DNA from: Massospora cicadina
Taxonomy: Eukaryota > Entomophthoromycota > Entomophthoromycetes > Entomophthorales > Entomophthoraceae
DNA: 64,000 bases
Direction of reading: 5' to 3'
Assembly: GCA_022478985.1 (NCBI GenBank)
Contig: JAKSZP010014525.1
Coordinates: 124,001-188,000 of the forward strand
The position numbers and the translations under genes are program-made. This document shows positions 45,874 to 56,440 of this stretch, piece by piece. The notes under the pieces are model-generated. The model made no database searches. It saw nothing but the letters and a program-made list of their open reading frames with translations, and was not told the origin of the DNA. Each line of letters begins with the position of its first letter. Position 1 is the first letter of the stretch.

Positions 45874-46179
45874 TTTTATTTATTTATATATTTATTTTTT
45901 GAGGCAAGCCAACCAGGGGACAGACACTACCAAAATAGAATTAAAGTATTGATGTGAACCTGAGCAGGGTCAATTCCATCATAGAAAGTTTTTCCACCTC
46001 TGGATCAGGAACTCGGATTCTTCTGGTTATGTTATGGGTAAGGTTTTCATGTTATTAGACCTACTAATTGACAATAGATTCCTTTGGCTGGCACCCCAAT
46101 CAATGTACATAGGGAAGGAATCAAACCTGCAACCTTCAGGTTGGTAGCCATATGCCCTAGTGACTTGCCTTATACCCCC
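45874..46179 (-). mobile_element. tRNA-derived SINE with LINE-1/B2-type 3' tail
   Basis: A 306-bp insert flanked by a 13-bp TSD with one mismatch (CTGTCATTTGATC at 45,861-45,873; CTGTCATTTGACC at 46,180-46,192). Read on the minus strand, the head is tRNA-like: GGGGGTATAAGGCAAGTCAC with an A-box-like AGTCACTAGG, and a B box GGTTTGATTCC (one base off GGTTCGANTCC) about 35 nt on. A body of about 150 nt follows, then GTGTCTGTCCCCTGGTTGGC, TTGCCTCA and an (A/T)-rich TAAATA repeat tail. That terminus matches LINE-1 and B2, so the SINE very probably used the LINE-1 machinery. RNA polymerase III transcription is inferred from the boxes. Confidence 0.85.
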
Positions 46180-46192
46180 TGTCATTTGACCA

Positions 46193-47106
46193 ATTATAAG
46201 CACAATTTTAAAAAATTAACCTCTACATTCCTTCACCATTATGTCTTTATTTTAAGACTCTACAGACTATCTTACTTCTCTTTACTCCATTAGAAAGTCC
46301 AATAATAAAAATTACTATCAGATGAATTTTTCCCTACACCTTTAAACTATATGGTTAAAGAACTTTAAAAGTTATCCTAGAATAAAGTATCTTAAGATTA
46401 AAATATATTTAGCTTCTAAATTATAAGCTTATTTTAGCATTTCTAGAAAGCTTAAAGATTTGCCTTATTTTTGTTTCTGAAAATTGCCTGAAGTTGGAAT
46501 GTTCATTTCATATCATAAAGAGAACTATACAACAGACTTTTCATCTTGAGTGACATCATCACTAAAATTTTTAACCACCATATGCCTTCTTAATGACCCA
46601 TTTTTTGGCTCACCCAAAAGTATTCTGAACCCATATAGGCATAAGGCTCACATAAATTTGTGTTGAAATGCATTATGGGCGCTTTGAAGTCAAGTTAATA
46701 GTTCTAGCATATCATGCCAAAGTAGAGATATCTCAAGTATAAGCCCTAGGTAAAGGCTAAGGATTGTACCACTGTCCTACTTATAGACTTTTGTGACTCT
46801 CATCCCAGTGCTTTCATATCCCTTCAGATAATGCCTTTATGATGGTTTAAAACATTTTTATTACTATTTCTTGGTAAACTTCTTGGTGGATGTGACCAAA
46901 CATTTTAAAGGGAAAGGGTTATAAAGCTACCTTATCTCATAATTCTTTCAAGTGCATTACTATACATACTTCTTAGAAAACCTTATTTTTATCCGCTAAA
47001 GTACTTTTAGATTTGCCCATAGCTTAACAAAAATTAGGAGAAGAGATCACAACCTGTAATATGCCACAAAATCTTTTCAGTCTAGCAGTTATCCTAGTAT
47101 AAAAAC
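46193..47106. other. AT-rich spacer, no gene recognised
   Basis: About 0.9 kb of AT-rich sequence between the SINE and B2c. Short broken frames show no motif I can name with confidence; it may be an old gypsy remnant. Confidence 0.4.
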
Positions 47107-47116
47107 AAGAGCTTTT

Positions 47117-49049
47117 CTCTCTTTCTGCTTGGCATAACTTTCTGAGCCAAATTACACAAATTTATAAGAACAAATCAACTTTGCCCATAAGAGTTTTGCT
47201 CCAATGTCATTGGATTCTCCGCTGGCTACTCCAGTGTGGAGAAGCGGCGAAACTCCCCCCGCCATTTTCCATCTGGCAGGAAAACGCGTTAGGACTGGTT
47301 CACCCAGTCATTTTAGACCTATGGGCCAATTCGTTCTGCCCAAGGATCTGGATGCCCACCTTGCTCATACCCAAGTGGTACCACGCTGCCCCCTAGTGCT
47401 CCCCTGGAGCAACATGTGCTACAGCCTAAAAGTTAAATATGGGAAACTATTCCCATACCACGACCAAGCCATTATTGAAATGGCACAGGCGGTGATGACA
47501 CCCGCCTGCTTTATTGATTTCCACCCCTACAAGGGGTATTTCAATCTCAGCTTCACCTGCAAAGCTGATACTGCCACTGCAGCAATTGTGCCCCTGGTAT
47601 TCCAGGGCACCCCTCTCCCCACAACTTGGATTCAGCTCCCAGCGGACACCACTTTGGTGATCCCATTTGCTGGCCTGCCCACCCACCTCCCCCTGAAGTG
47701 CTCCACCGGGAGCTGATGGATGGTTTGGCAGCCTATGGCTACAACCCCATCTTACAATTTGTGGTCCCAAATGGGGCCACACGACTTTCTGGGCCTCGGG
47801 CATATGTCATGATAAGCCCTGAATTTAGTAAAATTGTGGCGGCAATTCCACCGCGCACCATTATTCCCTCAGTGCCCAAACATCCATTTTGGGTTTGTGT
47901 CGAGGGCGGGAAGATGATTTGTCCATCATGTTTTGAGTTAGACCACTCAAAATGCAAGTGCCCCTACTCAAACACTTCAGATGGATCAGATGACTCATCT
48001 GCCAACCTCCAATCCGCTGCCCACCCTGTACAATTTCAGGCATGAGGCACAATCCTACCTCCTCCACCCCCAAAGCCTGTTGCTGCAGCTACACCTGCAG
48101 CTACCAATCAGCTTCCTCCTCACCCCAATGCCTTAAATAATTCCTCCAATCAAGCATTGGATTGGATCCTAGTTTGATCCCATACTTCCACAAATAAATT
48201 AAATAAACCTCAACTGTACGCTGATTCCCCAATCCAATTCAACCAAAACCCATGGAAATTGTTGGCTGAAATTTATGAATCAAGAAAGTTCATTGAAGAA
48301 TCATCTCTGCAGATTGAGCAATTCATTAATGCAGAATGGGACGCCAAATACCCCCTCAACTTTATACCCCACAGCCAAACGCCAATTTTTTGCAGTAATC
48401 ACCAGCTTGCAGTCAAAGCAGCTGCAACACCAGATTTTCATCTCCTGCATAGAGCTGTCTCTAAATCAGTAGCAATACTCAAAGGAGGAATTCCACTTTT
48501 GTTATCCCTGCAACCTTAACCCCAAAAAGTAAAATCAAGGTGAACCAGTATTAAAAAACGCAAATGATGTTATCCAGACCGTGGCAACTATAGCACGAAA
48601 TCTAAAAGCAAAAATAACCTGAACCAACATTGCCACGTTGGTTCAACTCTCAGATGCCTGAATTAAAGCTAAAAAATCTTTAACTGAATATCTCAGTGCC
48701 ATTTATCTAGCTGGCAATTTCCATGAAATTCCAATTATCAGAGATATCAAACCACATACTGCAGATGCCCCAACGCCATAACTGATGGCCGTGACATGCA
48801 CTCTACTATGGGAGGAAGAAGCTGCTGTTGAAGAGGCTGCCGAGGATGAGCCCTCTGACCCCCTCCCCTTCCGCCATGGAGGGGTAAGCGGCTTCCGCTG
48901 CCCACCTGGTTGGTTGATTTTTGAAGCATTTCACTCAATCCGCTCATTAGGGCGTTTTGTTTGAACCAAATAGTTACGTTTTTTAGTAGTTTATTTTTAG
49001 TTTTGTTAATGTCTGTCCCCTGGTCAGCTTGGCTCATTTAATAAAAAAT
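47117..49049 (+). mobile_element. B2c, half-LINE (ORF1-only)
   Basis: Plus-strand element of 1.93 kb flanked by AAGAGCTTTT (47,107-47,116 and 49,050-49,059), with A-rich extension on both sides. It starts CTCTCTTTCTGCTTGGCATA and ends TGTCTGTCCCCTGGTCAGCT then TGGCTCATTTAATAAAAAATA. It encodes an ORF1-like protein and nothing else, and it is the best preserved B2 copy for the N-terminal half. Confidence 0.88.
47204..48519 (+). pseudogene. B2c ORF1-like gene (N-terminal 170 codons open)
   Basis: From the ATG at 47,204, 170 codons are open: MGQFVLPKDLDAHLAHTQV, KYGKLFPYHDQAIIEMAQAV, FHPYKGYFNLSFTCKAD, and an RRM-like start TWIQLPADTTLVIPFAGLP. A frameshift near 47,690 leads to a second open part (47,710-48,043): YNPILQFVVPNGATRLSGP.AYVMISP, then the knuckle CPSCFELDHSKCKC at 47,920-47,961 (CX2CX4HX4C). 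The third part (48,259-48,519) holds the C-terminal block INAEWDAKYPLNFIPHSQTP and SNHQLAVKAAATPD. Full length would be roughly 500 residues. Predicted role: RNA-binding coat protein of a non-autonomous retroelement (inference). Confidence 0.82.
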
Positions 49050-49059
49050 AAGAGCTTTT

Positions 49060-50926
49060 ATTCTTTCTTAGCTTGCTTAATTAGTGTAAGTCTGGAAACT
49101 CAACATCTTTTTTACTTTGAGAAGTTCCCTTAAAGACGTAAGTGGGGACCAAAGGTGACTGTGGAGCCTTGTGTGCAACTAAGTGACTTAGCCCATATTG
49201 TTAATAAGTGGTGAGTTACTGCTTTGGCCCCCAAAAATTCCCAAAATTTAACCCCCTTTTCAACGTCTTCCCTTGTAAAAAAGATCAGGGAGGTTTGTAG
49301 AGGGGTAGCTTTGATCAGGGACCACCAGAAGGGCCCCTAGACACATCCTACCCCAAGTCAGTCATCCCCAATCCTCCTGGAACTTGAAAAACAGCCTTGG
49401 AACTTGAGATAAGTTTAAAAATCAGGTAAGATAGTATGGTTCATTAAAAATGAGTTTATGGATCATGGGTCGATGAGTAAGTTAAGAATTTGACCACTGT
49501 AATTTTTAATATATGTTGATCACTGAAATTGACTTCCCCAGGAAGCAGATCACGCTAAATTACAATACAGACAGATCCTTTCAGGGTTGGATTAATCAAA
49601 GAACCTCCAATGTTGAGCTGAAATATCCATTGGCAAAGTTTCTATGTCCTAGTACAGAAGTTAGCTAACCAACCCAAAGTCCTGCTGCTCTTCTAGACAA
49701 ATGGGGCAAACAAAAAGAGGGCCCAAGCTGGGTCAGATTGATCCAATTTCCAATTTCCTCCCCCACATATTTAAGGACAACACCCCAGCATCAGATTTTA
49801 ATTCATTTCCTAGTATAAGCCTTTTTTCTAATCAAACTCTGGTTTCTTACCTTCTCTTAATCTACAAGGCTTCATCAGCTGCTCCAAGATCAAAATTTTT
49901 CTTAAATCTGTAAAAGCATGCCGCTGTCAGTATTCTGAGGCTGATGATCTTTTTTGGGCACTCATATCTTTCAAAAAGCAGCTTGCCACATATTATTAGA
50001 AATTCTGAGGAGCTATGCACTTAAACGTGTCACCAATCTGGTGTATTGATAGACCATTCTAATCCGTCAGAGTTACCCCAATAACCCATCACTGCTTTGG
50101 CATGATCTGGACAAACAGGGGCTTTCTAGTTCATTTTCTGCGGATGCTAGTTAAACCAGCCAGATCTGCTCTGCTGTCCCACCTCTGGTTCAGTGCAATC
50201 TGAACACCCTGAAGATTTACCACCCGCCAACTCTCATGACCTGTGAATAAGAAAAGATTTTTTGTCTGTCCAACCTGGTAAAGAATCCCTTCCATTGGAT
50301 AATCTGGTGTAACACTTATTTGGGCAATCCACCCCAGTTTATTTTAATAAACTGATCTGCCATTCAAAGAACTTTTCTGACTTCTTGAAGCTGTGATCCA
50401 CCTCAACAATCTTTGCAACTACAAGCTCATGCCAAATCAAAATCAAACCAATTTTTTAATTATTGATCAAAAATGATTATTATAATCTAATTGCACCTCC
50501 CAGTGTATATGAAGATTTTCCATAATATGAAAAAGAAGCAGAGGAAATTGAGACAACTGCCTAAGGTCAGAAACAGCTAATACCATAGAAGTGGTCATTA
50601 TTTATGCCTCCCTCACACTTGGAATTTCCCCAGTAAGACCACGGTTGCCCTATTGCATCCATTTGATTTTCTATGGGGCCTTTAGTATATTATTAAACGT
50701 TTAATACCCTCAAAGACATCATAGGGCGTCTCTCCTACAAGTTGTTAGGATGCTTTGCCTCTGGCATTCTGGGCTCTTCACTGTGTTTCATAACACCCAA
50801 ACTGGAAGACAGTCTTACTTTAATTATCATGTTCTATAACAACTTTGGAATAGTATCATTTCTCAGCTTCTACTAGTACTAATTTCATAAATACCACTTA
50901 GTATGGTAATTCCTCACTTAGTATTA
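49060..50926. other. Spacer with one unrecognised coding-like remnant
   Basis: Mostly AT-rich and without open frames over about 72 codons. On the minus strand, about 50,350-50,140, some 70 codons without a stop read like real protein (PDYPMEGILYQVGQ, GHESWRVVNLQGVQIALNQ). No family recognised; it could be part of a decayed LTR-element pol or a host pseudogene. Confidence 0.35.
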
Positions 50927-50938
50927 GGCTTACTCATA

Positions 50939-51074
50939 TTCTTTTTAAATTTTATTTGAGGTGGTCTGACCTGAGGGATGATACTGCACTGATTAGGGAA
51001 GTGAAGAAAATGGGAAAGGAGGATAAAACCCGGAAAACCTCCATGCGCGGCATATGATAGGCCAGGAACTCCAT
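50939..51074 (-). mobile_element. Short SINE-like element with related 3' tail
   Basis: A 136-bp insert flanked by a perfect 12-bp TSD, GGCTTACTCATA, at 50,927-50,938 and 51,075-51,086. On the minus strand it contains a B-box-like GGGTTTTATCC and ends ATCCCTCAGGTCAGACCACC TCA followed by AATAAAATTT. That tail parallels the TCCCC-TGGTCAGC-TTGCCTCA terminus of LINE-1, B2 and the first SINE. No clear A box is visible, so it is either a 5'-truncated SINE or a short retroposed RNA. The TSD and tail make retroposition likely. Confidence 0.65.
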
Positions 51075-51086
51075 GGCTTACTCATA

Positions 51087-53640
51087 AGCTTAAGGCTAAT
51101 AATAAAAAATGGTAAAAATAAAATATCAGAAATCTCATATAAGAGCTTATACTCATCCAAATTATGAGAGACCCTTGAATATGTGAGTAAATGATACTAA
51201 AAAGACTATATTGCTTACCTAATGATTGGTCAGAATAAAAGATTATTTGATTAAATAAAAAAATTCCACCGGATAGAAATAATCTAGAATGTTGATATAA
51301 GAATATTATCTAGAGATAACATAGTGAAAACTTATGAGTGATTGAGAATATTAAAGTTTCCCAAATTAAAATCATAATCATTGAACATCATTTTATTCAT
51401 CATTCTAACTATATACTATCAACTATTCCCGTTTGTTAAGGATCTAAGCATCTTCCAGAGACAATATATCATAAACAAGCTACAAGTAGTGCTTCAAAAA
51501 AAGCTTAAAAGTACTATAAATTTCTTTAACTCACATGTTAAAAATTTAAAGTATTTTTGCAAGTCTAATTCTAAATATGTTTGTTTAGATTTGAGATGAC
51601 GAGAGAGTTAAAATAACTATTCCCAAAATGAGCTTCATTAGGTCAACTCTTAAGCCAGAATGAATGGAACCTTACACTGTAGGCATCAATACAAGAGTTG
51701 ATTAGGAAGCATCACATCCACGAGAATTGATGGAGACACCTTCCAGAATACCACTCCCATTTCCTGAACCTCAAGAGGCGCAGCCCCTCCGCTGAAGTCA
51801 TAAGGATGATGCAGATCAAATTGAGTACTGACCAGGCAGTTAATGTGGAAGACAGAAAAAGATCATGATTGTACTGGGCCACAACGGTCTCTAAGGCACC
51901 ATTTCTCATAATCCTATAGATACTGATTTTTTTCTTAACTCAATAAATAGTCTATTTCACCCCATCTTTTCCTTTTTGCCCTCTCTATTAGTTTACAGCT
52001 ATGAGAAAATTTATGAACTTCAGTTTCAGTCAAATGAATGTTATGCCAAGAATGTTAACTAGTTTTATTTCTCTGTTATCTTTTGTTGAAAATTTTTGGT
52101 GCTGATAATACCAAGGATTATTTTCAAGCCAAAAGATAATACTTCATTTCAGCTTATTTTTATATAAAGAGCATACCAATTAACTTTTTAAGCTCAATAT
52201 AATCAAGCTATAAAAAAGTGCTATCTTGGTTCCAAATATTACTATGCAAGGTCTCACTTGGTGTCACAGCCTGTAAACTTATTTGTGAATTTATAATTCA
52301 GTACCTTAAACTCAGATACATACTCTACTGAGAAACAATACTAAAGGTGAACATAATTTTTAACATCCTGTACCCTATTGCAATATCGCTTTGTCACCAA
52401 TATTTCCCAACTATTATTTAATGGCAGGTGTAGTGCATTGCATTAGAGAATCTAAAGAATCAACATGAGTCATTACATTAACCTCTTTGTTTTTCCACAA
52501 ATTCATTAACTAATTATTACGTTTTTCTAGTGATATTTTTATCTTAAGAATATTAACCTAAGGGTAGGAAAAAATTCTAGCATTGATGAACAATTTTATT
52601 ATATGTTCTCCCCTTCCATCATACATAAGTATAGCCCAGCCAATGCAAGTGGAATGCTTGATAATAACTGTTTTATTATAAAGTTCCACCTATTTGGATA
52701 TTGTCTAATTTGATCATTATAGGTCCAATCTATCCATCACCAATAATTAATTTTATAAAATTTCACATGTAATTATCTGATGAATTCTCGTTTCTTTTAC
52801 TGATTCTGAATGGTTGTTACCGTTCTGAGTCAGAAGTAGGCTCTTAAGTAGGATAATACTAGATATCAAATACTTATCAAAAACTAAAGCAACTTTAGAC
52901 CAAATTATAAAATTTTTGACCCATAACATTAACCAGATGCATTAATCTCTAAATAAGTTCATTTTGCTGAGAATTGGAGGTCTAACTACTAGGAAAAACC
53001 TGTGCCTTGGATTATTAGCAATGAATTTAATAATTATATATCTATATCTTCCCTTAAGTTCTTTTTTAAGTTTTTTTATTGGTAATACCTTGCACACTGT
53101 GTATGATATCCAGATTAATTAATCTTTTTGTAACCCAAGTATTATTTTTTATGCTAATTCTCTAAAATTAATTTGAGACCTACTACTTTTCTAATAACTG
53201 TATAATTTATAAATTATCAAGACATGTACAGGTATGTTTATTTTTGGTCCAAATATAAATGTAAAAAGATTACAAATAAAGACTTTTTGTGCTAAAACAT
53301 AGAACTATATAACCAACAAAAGTTTTTAGGCAATTTTTATATGAGCAAAACTTCGAAATATATATATGTTTATTTTTGTTATAAGTATAGATATATGAAC
53401 TACATAATTTAGCATCTGATTACTAGTAGTATGTTAGTAATTACTAAAGTTCAATATACCTTTGCTTGTTAGTTTTAATTATTATATATATATATATATG
53501 GTATTATAAATAAAAGTATACTGTATCTTTAACATTAAGTGCTACCTTAATGCTTTATAATATCACATTCACATATGAAATTTTAGTATCAGTAATGAAT
53601 CGAGATGCTTTTCTTTCCCATAACAATCAATTTAGTTACT
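51087..53640. other. AT-rich region without recognised genes
   Basis: About 2.5 kb, very AT-rich. The longest frame (72 codons, 51,381-51,599) is Asn/Lys/Ile-rich, as expected by chance in such DNA. A (TA)n microsatellite lies at about 53,482-53,499. No retroelement motif recognised. Confidence 0.5.
53482..53499. repeat. (TA)n microsatellite
   Basis: An uninterrupted run of about nine TA dinucleotides in AT-rich DNA. Confidence 0.85.
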
Positions 53641-53684
53641 AAAATTTAATTTTAACAGCAATTTTTGATAATCACACAGGAGAG

Positions 53685-54743
53685 TTGGATGATTTTAATA
53701 ATAAATCTAATACAACCTGGGTGAGCGTCGCATCAAGAGGTGCACAAAATGGTGCACTTAAGGGCATGAAACGCCCTGTAGGGGGACCAGAAACCCAAGC
53801 CACCAAGAAACCACAAACTCAGACACCATCTGGGTTTATGGTATTTACTATAAAACAAGATCAATACATGTATATCCAATGTAACCAACCCCTTTCAAAG
53901 ATGGAACATGGGCTCCAACTCTTCCTTGGGGATGAGTCCCTGACCCTGTGGGAGAAAACATGTGATGCACAGCCCTCCCTTTTCCCCCACGCGGTATATG
54001 TTGCCACCAACAACATGAGCCATGGCTGGATTGATATTGGTTTCAAAATAGCTAAAGAAGCGGAAGCTGCAGCAAAAGTCTGTGTCAAAAATGCCCTTCC
54101 TAAGGGCAAAAAAATAGTGCGCACTGCGCGCACCAGATGTAACAAAGCAAAAACTTTGTTCATCTCACTCAACTTGCTCCCTACCAACCTTCCTTGTAAG
54201 ATAAATGAGGAGGAGCTCCGCAAAGGGCTCATAGCCTATGGAGAAATTATGCAACTCAAATTACAACAATTTCACCTGATGCCAACCCTGTGCACAGGCA
54301 AATCTATCACCATGATCAACCCATTCCCCAAAGTGAAAGATGACTTATCAAGAATCCCCTGCACAGCAGAGTTTCACTTTGCATATGGGGGACAGTCATC
54401 CACATTCCAAGTTACATCAGAATGCACACTGCCTATATGCAACCACTGCAGTATATTGGGACACAAGGAACATGCATGCCCCATGAAGGAGGGCTTAATG
54501 GAAGCAGACTACTGTGAGGAAGCCATGGATGAAAGTAACAAAAACTTCGCCAGAATGGCCGATGGCCACCACCCATTCCGCTGGGGTGAAGATGGACTTT
54601 ACTCTATCGTGGACCCATTTACACATAAACAATGCAAAGCGGCACAAAAAGCCCGCAAGTGGGCATTGGCTAAGGTGGCAGTGCACGCAGAATCATCCAT
54701 AAACCCTGGACAAATTCAAGAGGATATTTTGGATATACACTGA
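53685..54743 (+). CDS. LINE-4 ORF1 protein (CCHC nucleic-acid-binding), open
   Basis: A 352-codon frame from the ATG at 53,685 to a TGA at 54,741-54,743, the longest open frame with clear homology in the window. Residues about 85-150 hold the domain shared with LINE-1 ORF1 (SLTLWEKTCDAQPSLFPHAVY; ALPKGKKIVRTARTRCNK). Residues about 160-240 form an RRM-like part (TLFISLNLLPTNLPCKI, GKSITMINPFPKVKDDL). The knuckle CNHCSILGHKEHAC lies at 54,438-54,479 (CX2CX4HX4C, complete). A basic KQCKAAQKARKWALAK stretch precedes the end. The same frame continues after the TGA to 55,109, so the original protein may have been about 470 residues. Probably RNA-binding ORF1p. The ORF2 downstream is broken, so it could act only in trans. 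Confidence 0.8.
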   Translation: MDDFNNKSNTTWVSVASRGAQNGALKGMKRPVGGPETQATKKPQTQTPSGFMVFTIKQDQYMYIQCNQPLSKMEHGLQLFLGDESLTLWEKTCDAQPSLFPHAVYVATNNMSHGWIDIGFKIAKEAEAAAKVCVKNALPKGKKIVRTARTRCNKAKTLFISLNLLPTNLPCKINEEELRKGLIAYGEIMQLKLQQFHLMPTLCTGKSITMINPFPKVKDDLSRIPCTAEFHFAYGGQSSTFQVTSECTLPICNHCSILGHKEHACPMKEGLMEADYCEEAMDESNKNFARMADGHHPFRWGEDGLYSIVDPFTHKQCKAAQKARKWALAKVAVHAESSINPGQIQEDILDIH

Positions 54744-55109
54744 GCCAACCAATCAGAACAATATGCCCAGGTTGGAAATTTTTACAACAACTTGACTGAG
54801 TCACCAAGCGACATCTATCATGAACACTTTGAGGAACAATTCAGCTGCAATATGGGCAAAAATGCAGTGCACAATTCTCCAAACTTGAACCTCAAAATTA
54901 CAGAGCTCAATCAGCACCCCGCATTGAACCATCATAAGATACATGTGGGAAAAGATAACACAAATTCCAAAAACTGCAATTCCCATGAAAAATTGAGTCA
55001 GATCAAGGGAACTGACATTGTCACTGAGAGAGTTGGAGTACAGACGTGGAGCATGGCCAAAATGAGCTTCGGTGGGTTAGGGCCAGAGGGCCCTCCCAAC
55101 TGCTCCTGA
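54744..55109 (+). pseudogene. LINE-4 ORF1 extension beyond a TGA
   Basis: In the same frame as ORF1, about 120 further codons to a TGA at 55,107-55,109: acidic and Asn/His-rich (NNLTESPSDIYHEHFEEQF, NKNSKNCNSHEK-like stretch), unlike the knuckle domain. The single TGA at 54,741 may be a recent nonsense mutation or the true end. The other LINE copies also have ORF1 tails past this point, which favours a mutation. Confidence 0.55.
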
Positions 55110-55830
55110 GGCTCCATGGCACCTCAGTAACAAAAGGGAAGCTAAACATTGCAGGAGCCAGGGCTCAAACATCCCAAGCCAAAAAGCTGGACTTCATGCG
55201 AAATCCCTTGTAGACATCTTGGCCATCCAAGAAACCCACTGTCTACAAGGGGAAGAAGGATACTGGTCAGCCAGGGTCTCACCATCACAATTGGTATGGA
55301 CGTCTCACTGTGGGATGATTGTCCAAAATGACAAAAAAATTACAAACTCCTTGTCATACCTTCATGGCCACATCCTGGTAGCAACAATCACATGCCAAGA
55401 GGAAACAATCTTGATAGCATGCATCTATGCACCATGCAGCGCAGCCAAGAGAAAGTAATTTCTCAAAATTGTTCCAACACTTACCCTCCCACCAGATACC
55501 ATCCTGTTGGGTAACTTTAACTGCTGGGATAACCCCAATACAGACTGATGGCTGAACCCCAGGGGATACCCACCGGGACACATTGAATTCCGCACAATGA
55601 AGGCATCCTTAGGCCTACAGGATGCTCTCCCCTCAGATCAACACTCCTTCTCCACATGACACGGCCCAACATATGTGAGGGAGCGCTCATATCAATGAGC
55701 CGCATCAATCACATCCTCGTTCTGCAAACCCAATGATCAAGAATTTTCAAATTTACAACAAAAAAGTCAATTTCTCCAACCACAGACTTGTTTCGGTGCA
55801 GTTATTGCCAACCCAAACCCACACACAGGT
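55110..55830 (+). pseudogene. LINE-4 endonuclease remnant
   Basis: APE-type motifs: VDILAIQETHC (catalytic Glu, about 55,210-55,242), ILIACIYAPCS, ILLGNFNCWDNP (55,500-55,535; the GDFN motif with Asp replaced by Asn), SMSRINHILVL (about 55,695-55,728), and NFSNHRLVS (55,770-55,796; SDH with Asp replaced by Asn). Both Asp-to-Asn changes are G-to-A transitions. Several stops interrupt the frame (TGA in ..NTD-stop-WLNP). Confidence 0.85.
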
Positions 55831-56440
55831 GTCGCCCTGGAGAAAGCTACACTCAGAAAACATAAAGTTACCAAAATATCCAACTGGGTTGAACACGAGG
55901 CCATTAACCAAGAATTCACAGCCCCATTCACATCGGATCCCATTGTAACATGGGCAAATTTTAAAAAGGAACTAGTCAACATAACCTGACATCTTATATC
56001 ACATAAGTACACCGCCAATACAGCAACAATCAGGCGTACCTTGGCGGAACTTGACCACCTCAAGCTCAACACCCTGAGATCCAGTTATAGCCCCAACTAG
56101 GGATGCAAATGGGTGGAAATATCTGCCTGACTAAACACCCTCGTCTTCAAGCACCAACACAGAATCAAAGTATTGAACAAAGGTAAGTTCATAAAGGAAG
56201 GCAAAACATGTTCTACATATTTCTTCCACCAATTCCACTCCCGCGGCAACCAGCCCATGTGCACACAGGTCTGGAAGACTGACGGCACCGTGGCAACTGA
56301 CCCTGAGGAGGTCAAGGCGGAAGTACACCGCTATTACACCAAATTATACCGTGATATGTGACAGACCCACAAAAAATCACAAGACATATACAAACCACCA
56401 GAGTACAAAGCACACCGCTGAACTACAGTATTCTAAATCT
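55831..56440 (+). pseudogene. LINE-4 linker between endonuclease and RT
   Basis: Collinear with the 224-codon linker of LINE-1: an EFTAPFTSDPIVTWANFKKE stretch (55,910-55,970), LAELDHLKLNTLRSS, then IKEGKTCSTYFFHQFHSRGN and VKAEVHRYYTKLYRDM (56,173-56,358), the pre-RT motifs. Stops occur at several points; most fit single transitions. Confidence 0.82.

Noticed and set aside
46090..46179. A functional tRNA gene
   Set aside because: The head has degenerate A and B boxes, the acceptor ends do not pair well, and it is the start of a 306-bp TSD-flanked SINE.
51381..51599. A small Asn/Lys/Ile-rich gene
   Set aside because: The composition is what chance gives in AT-rich DNA; no motif, no repeat partner.
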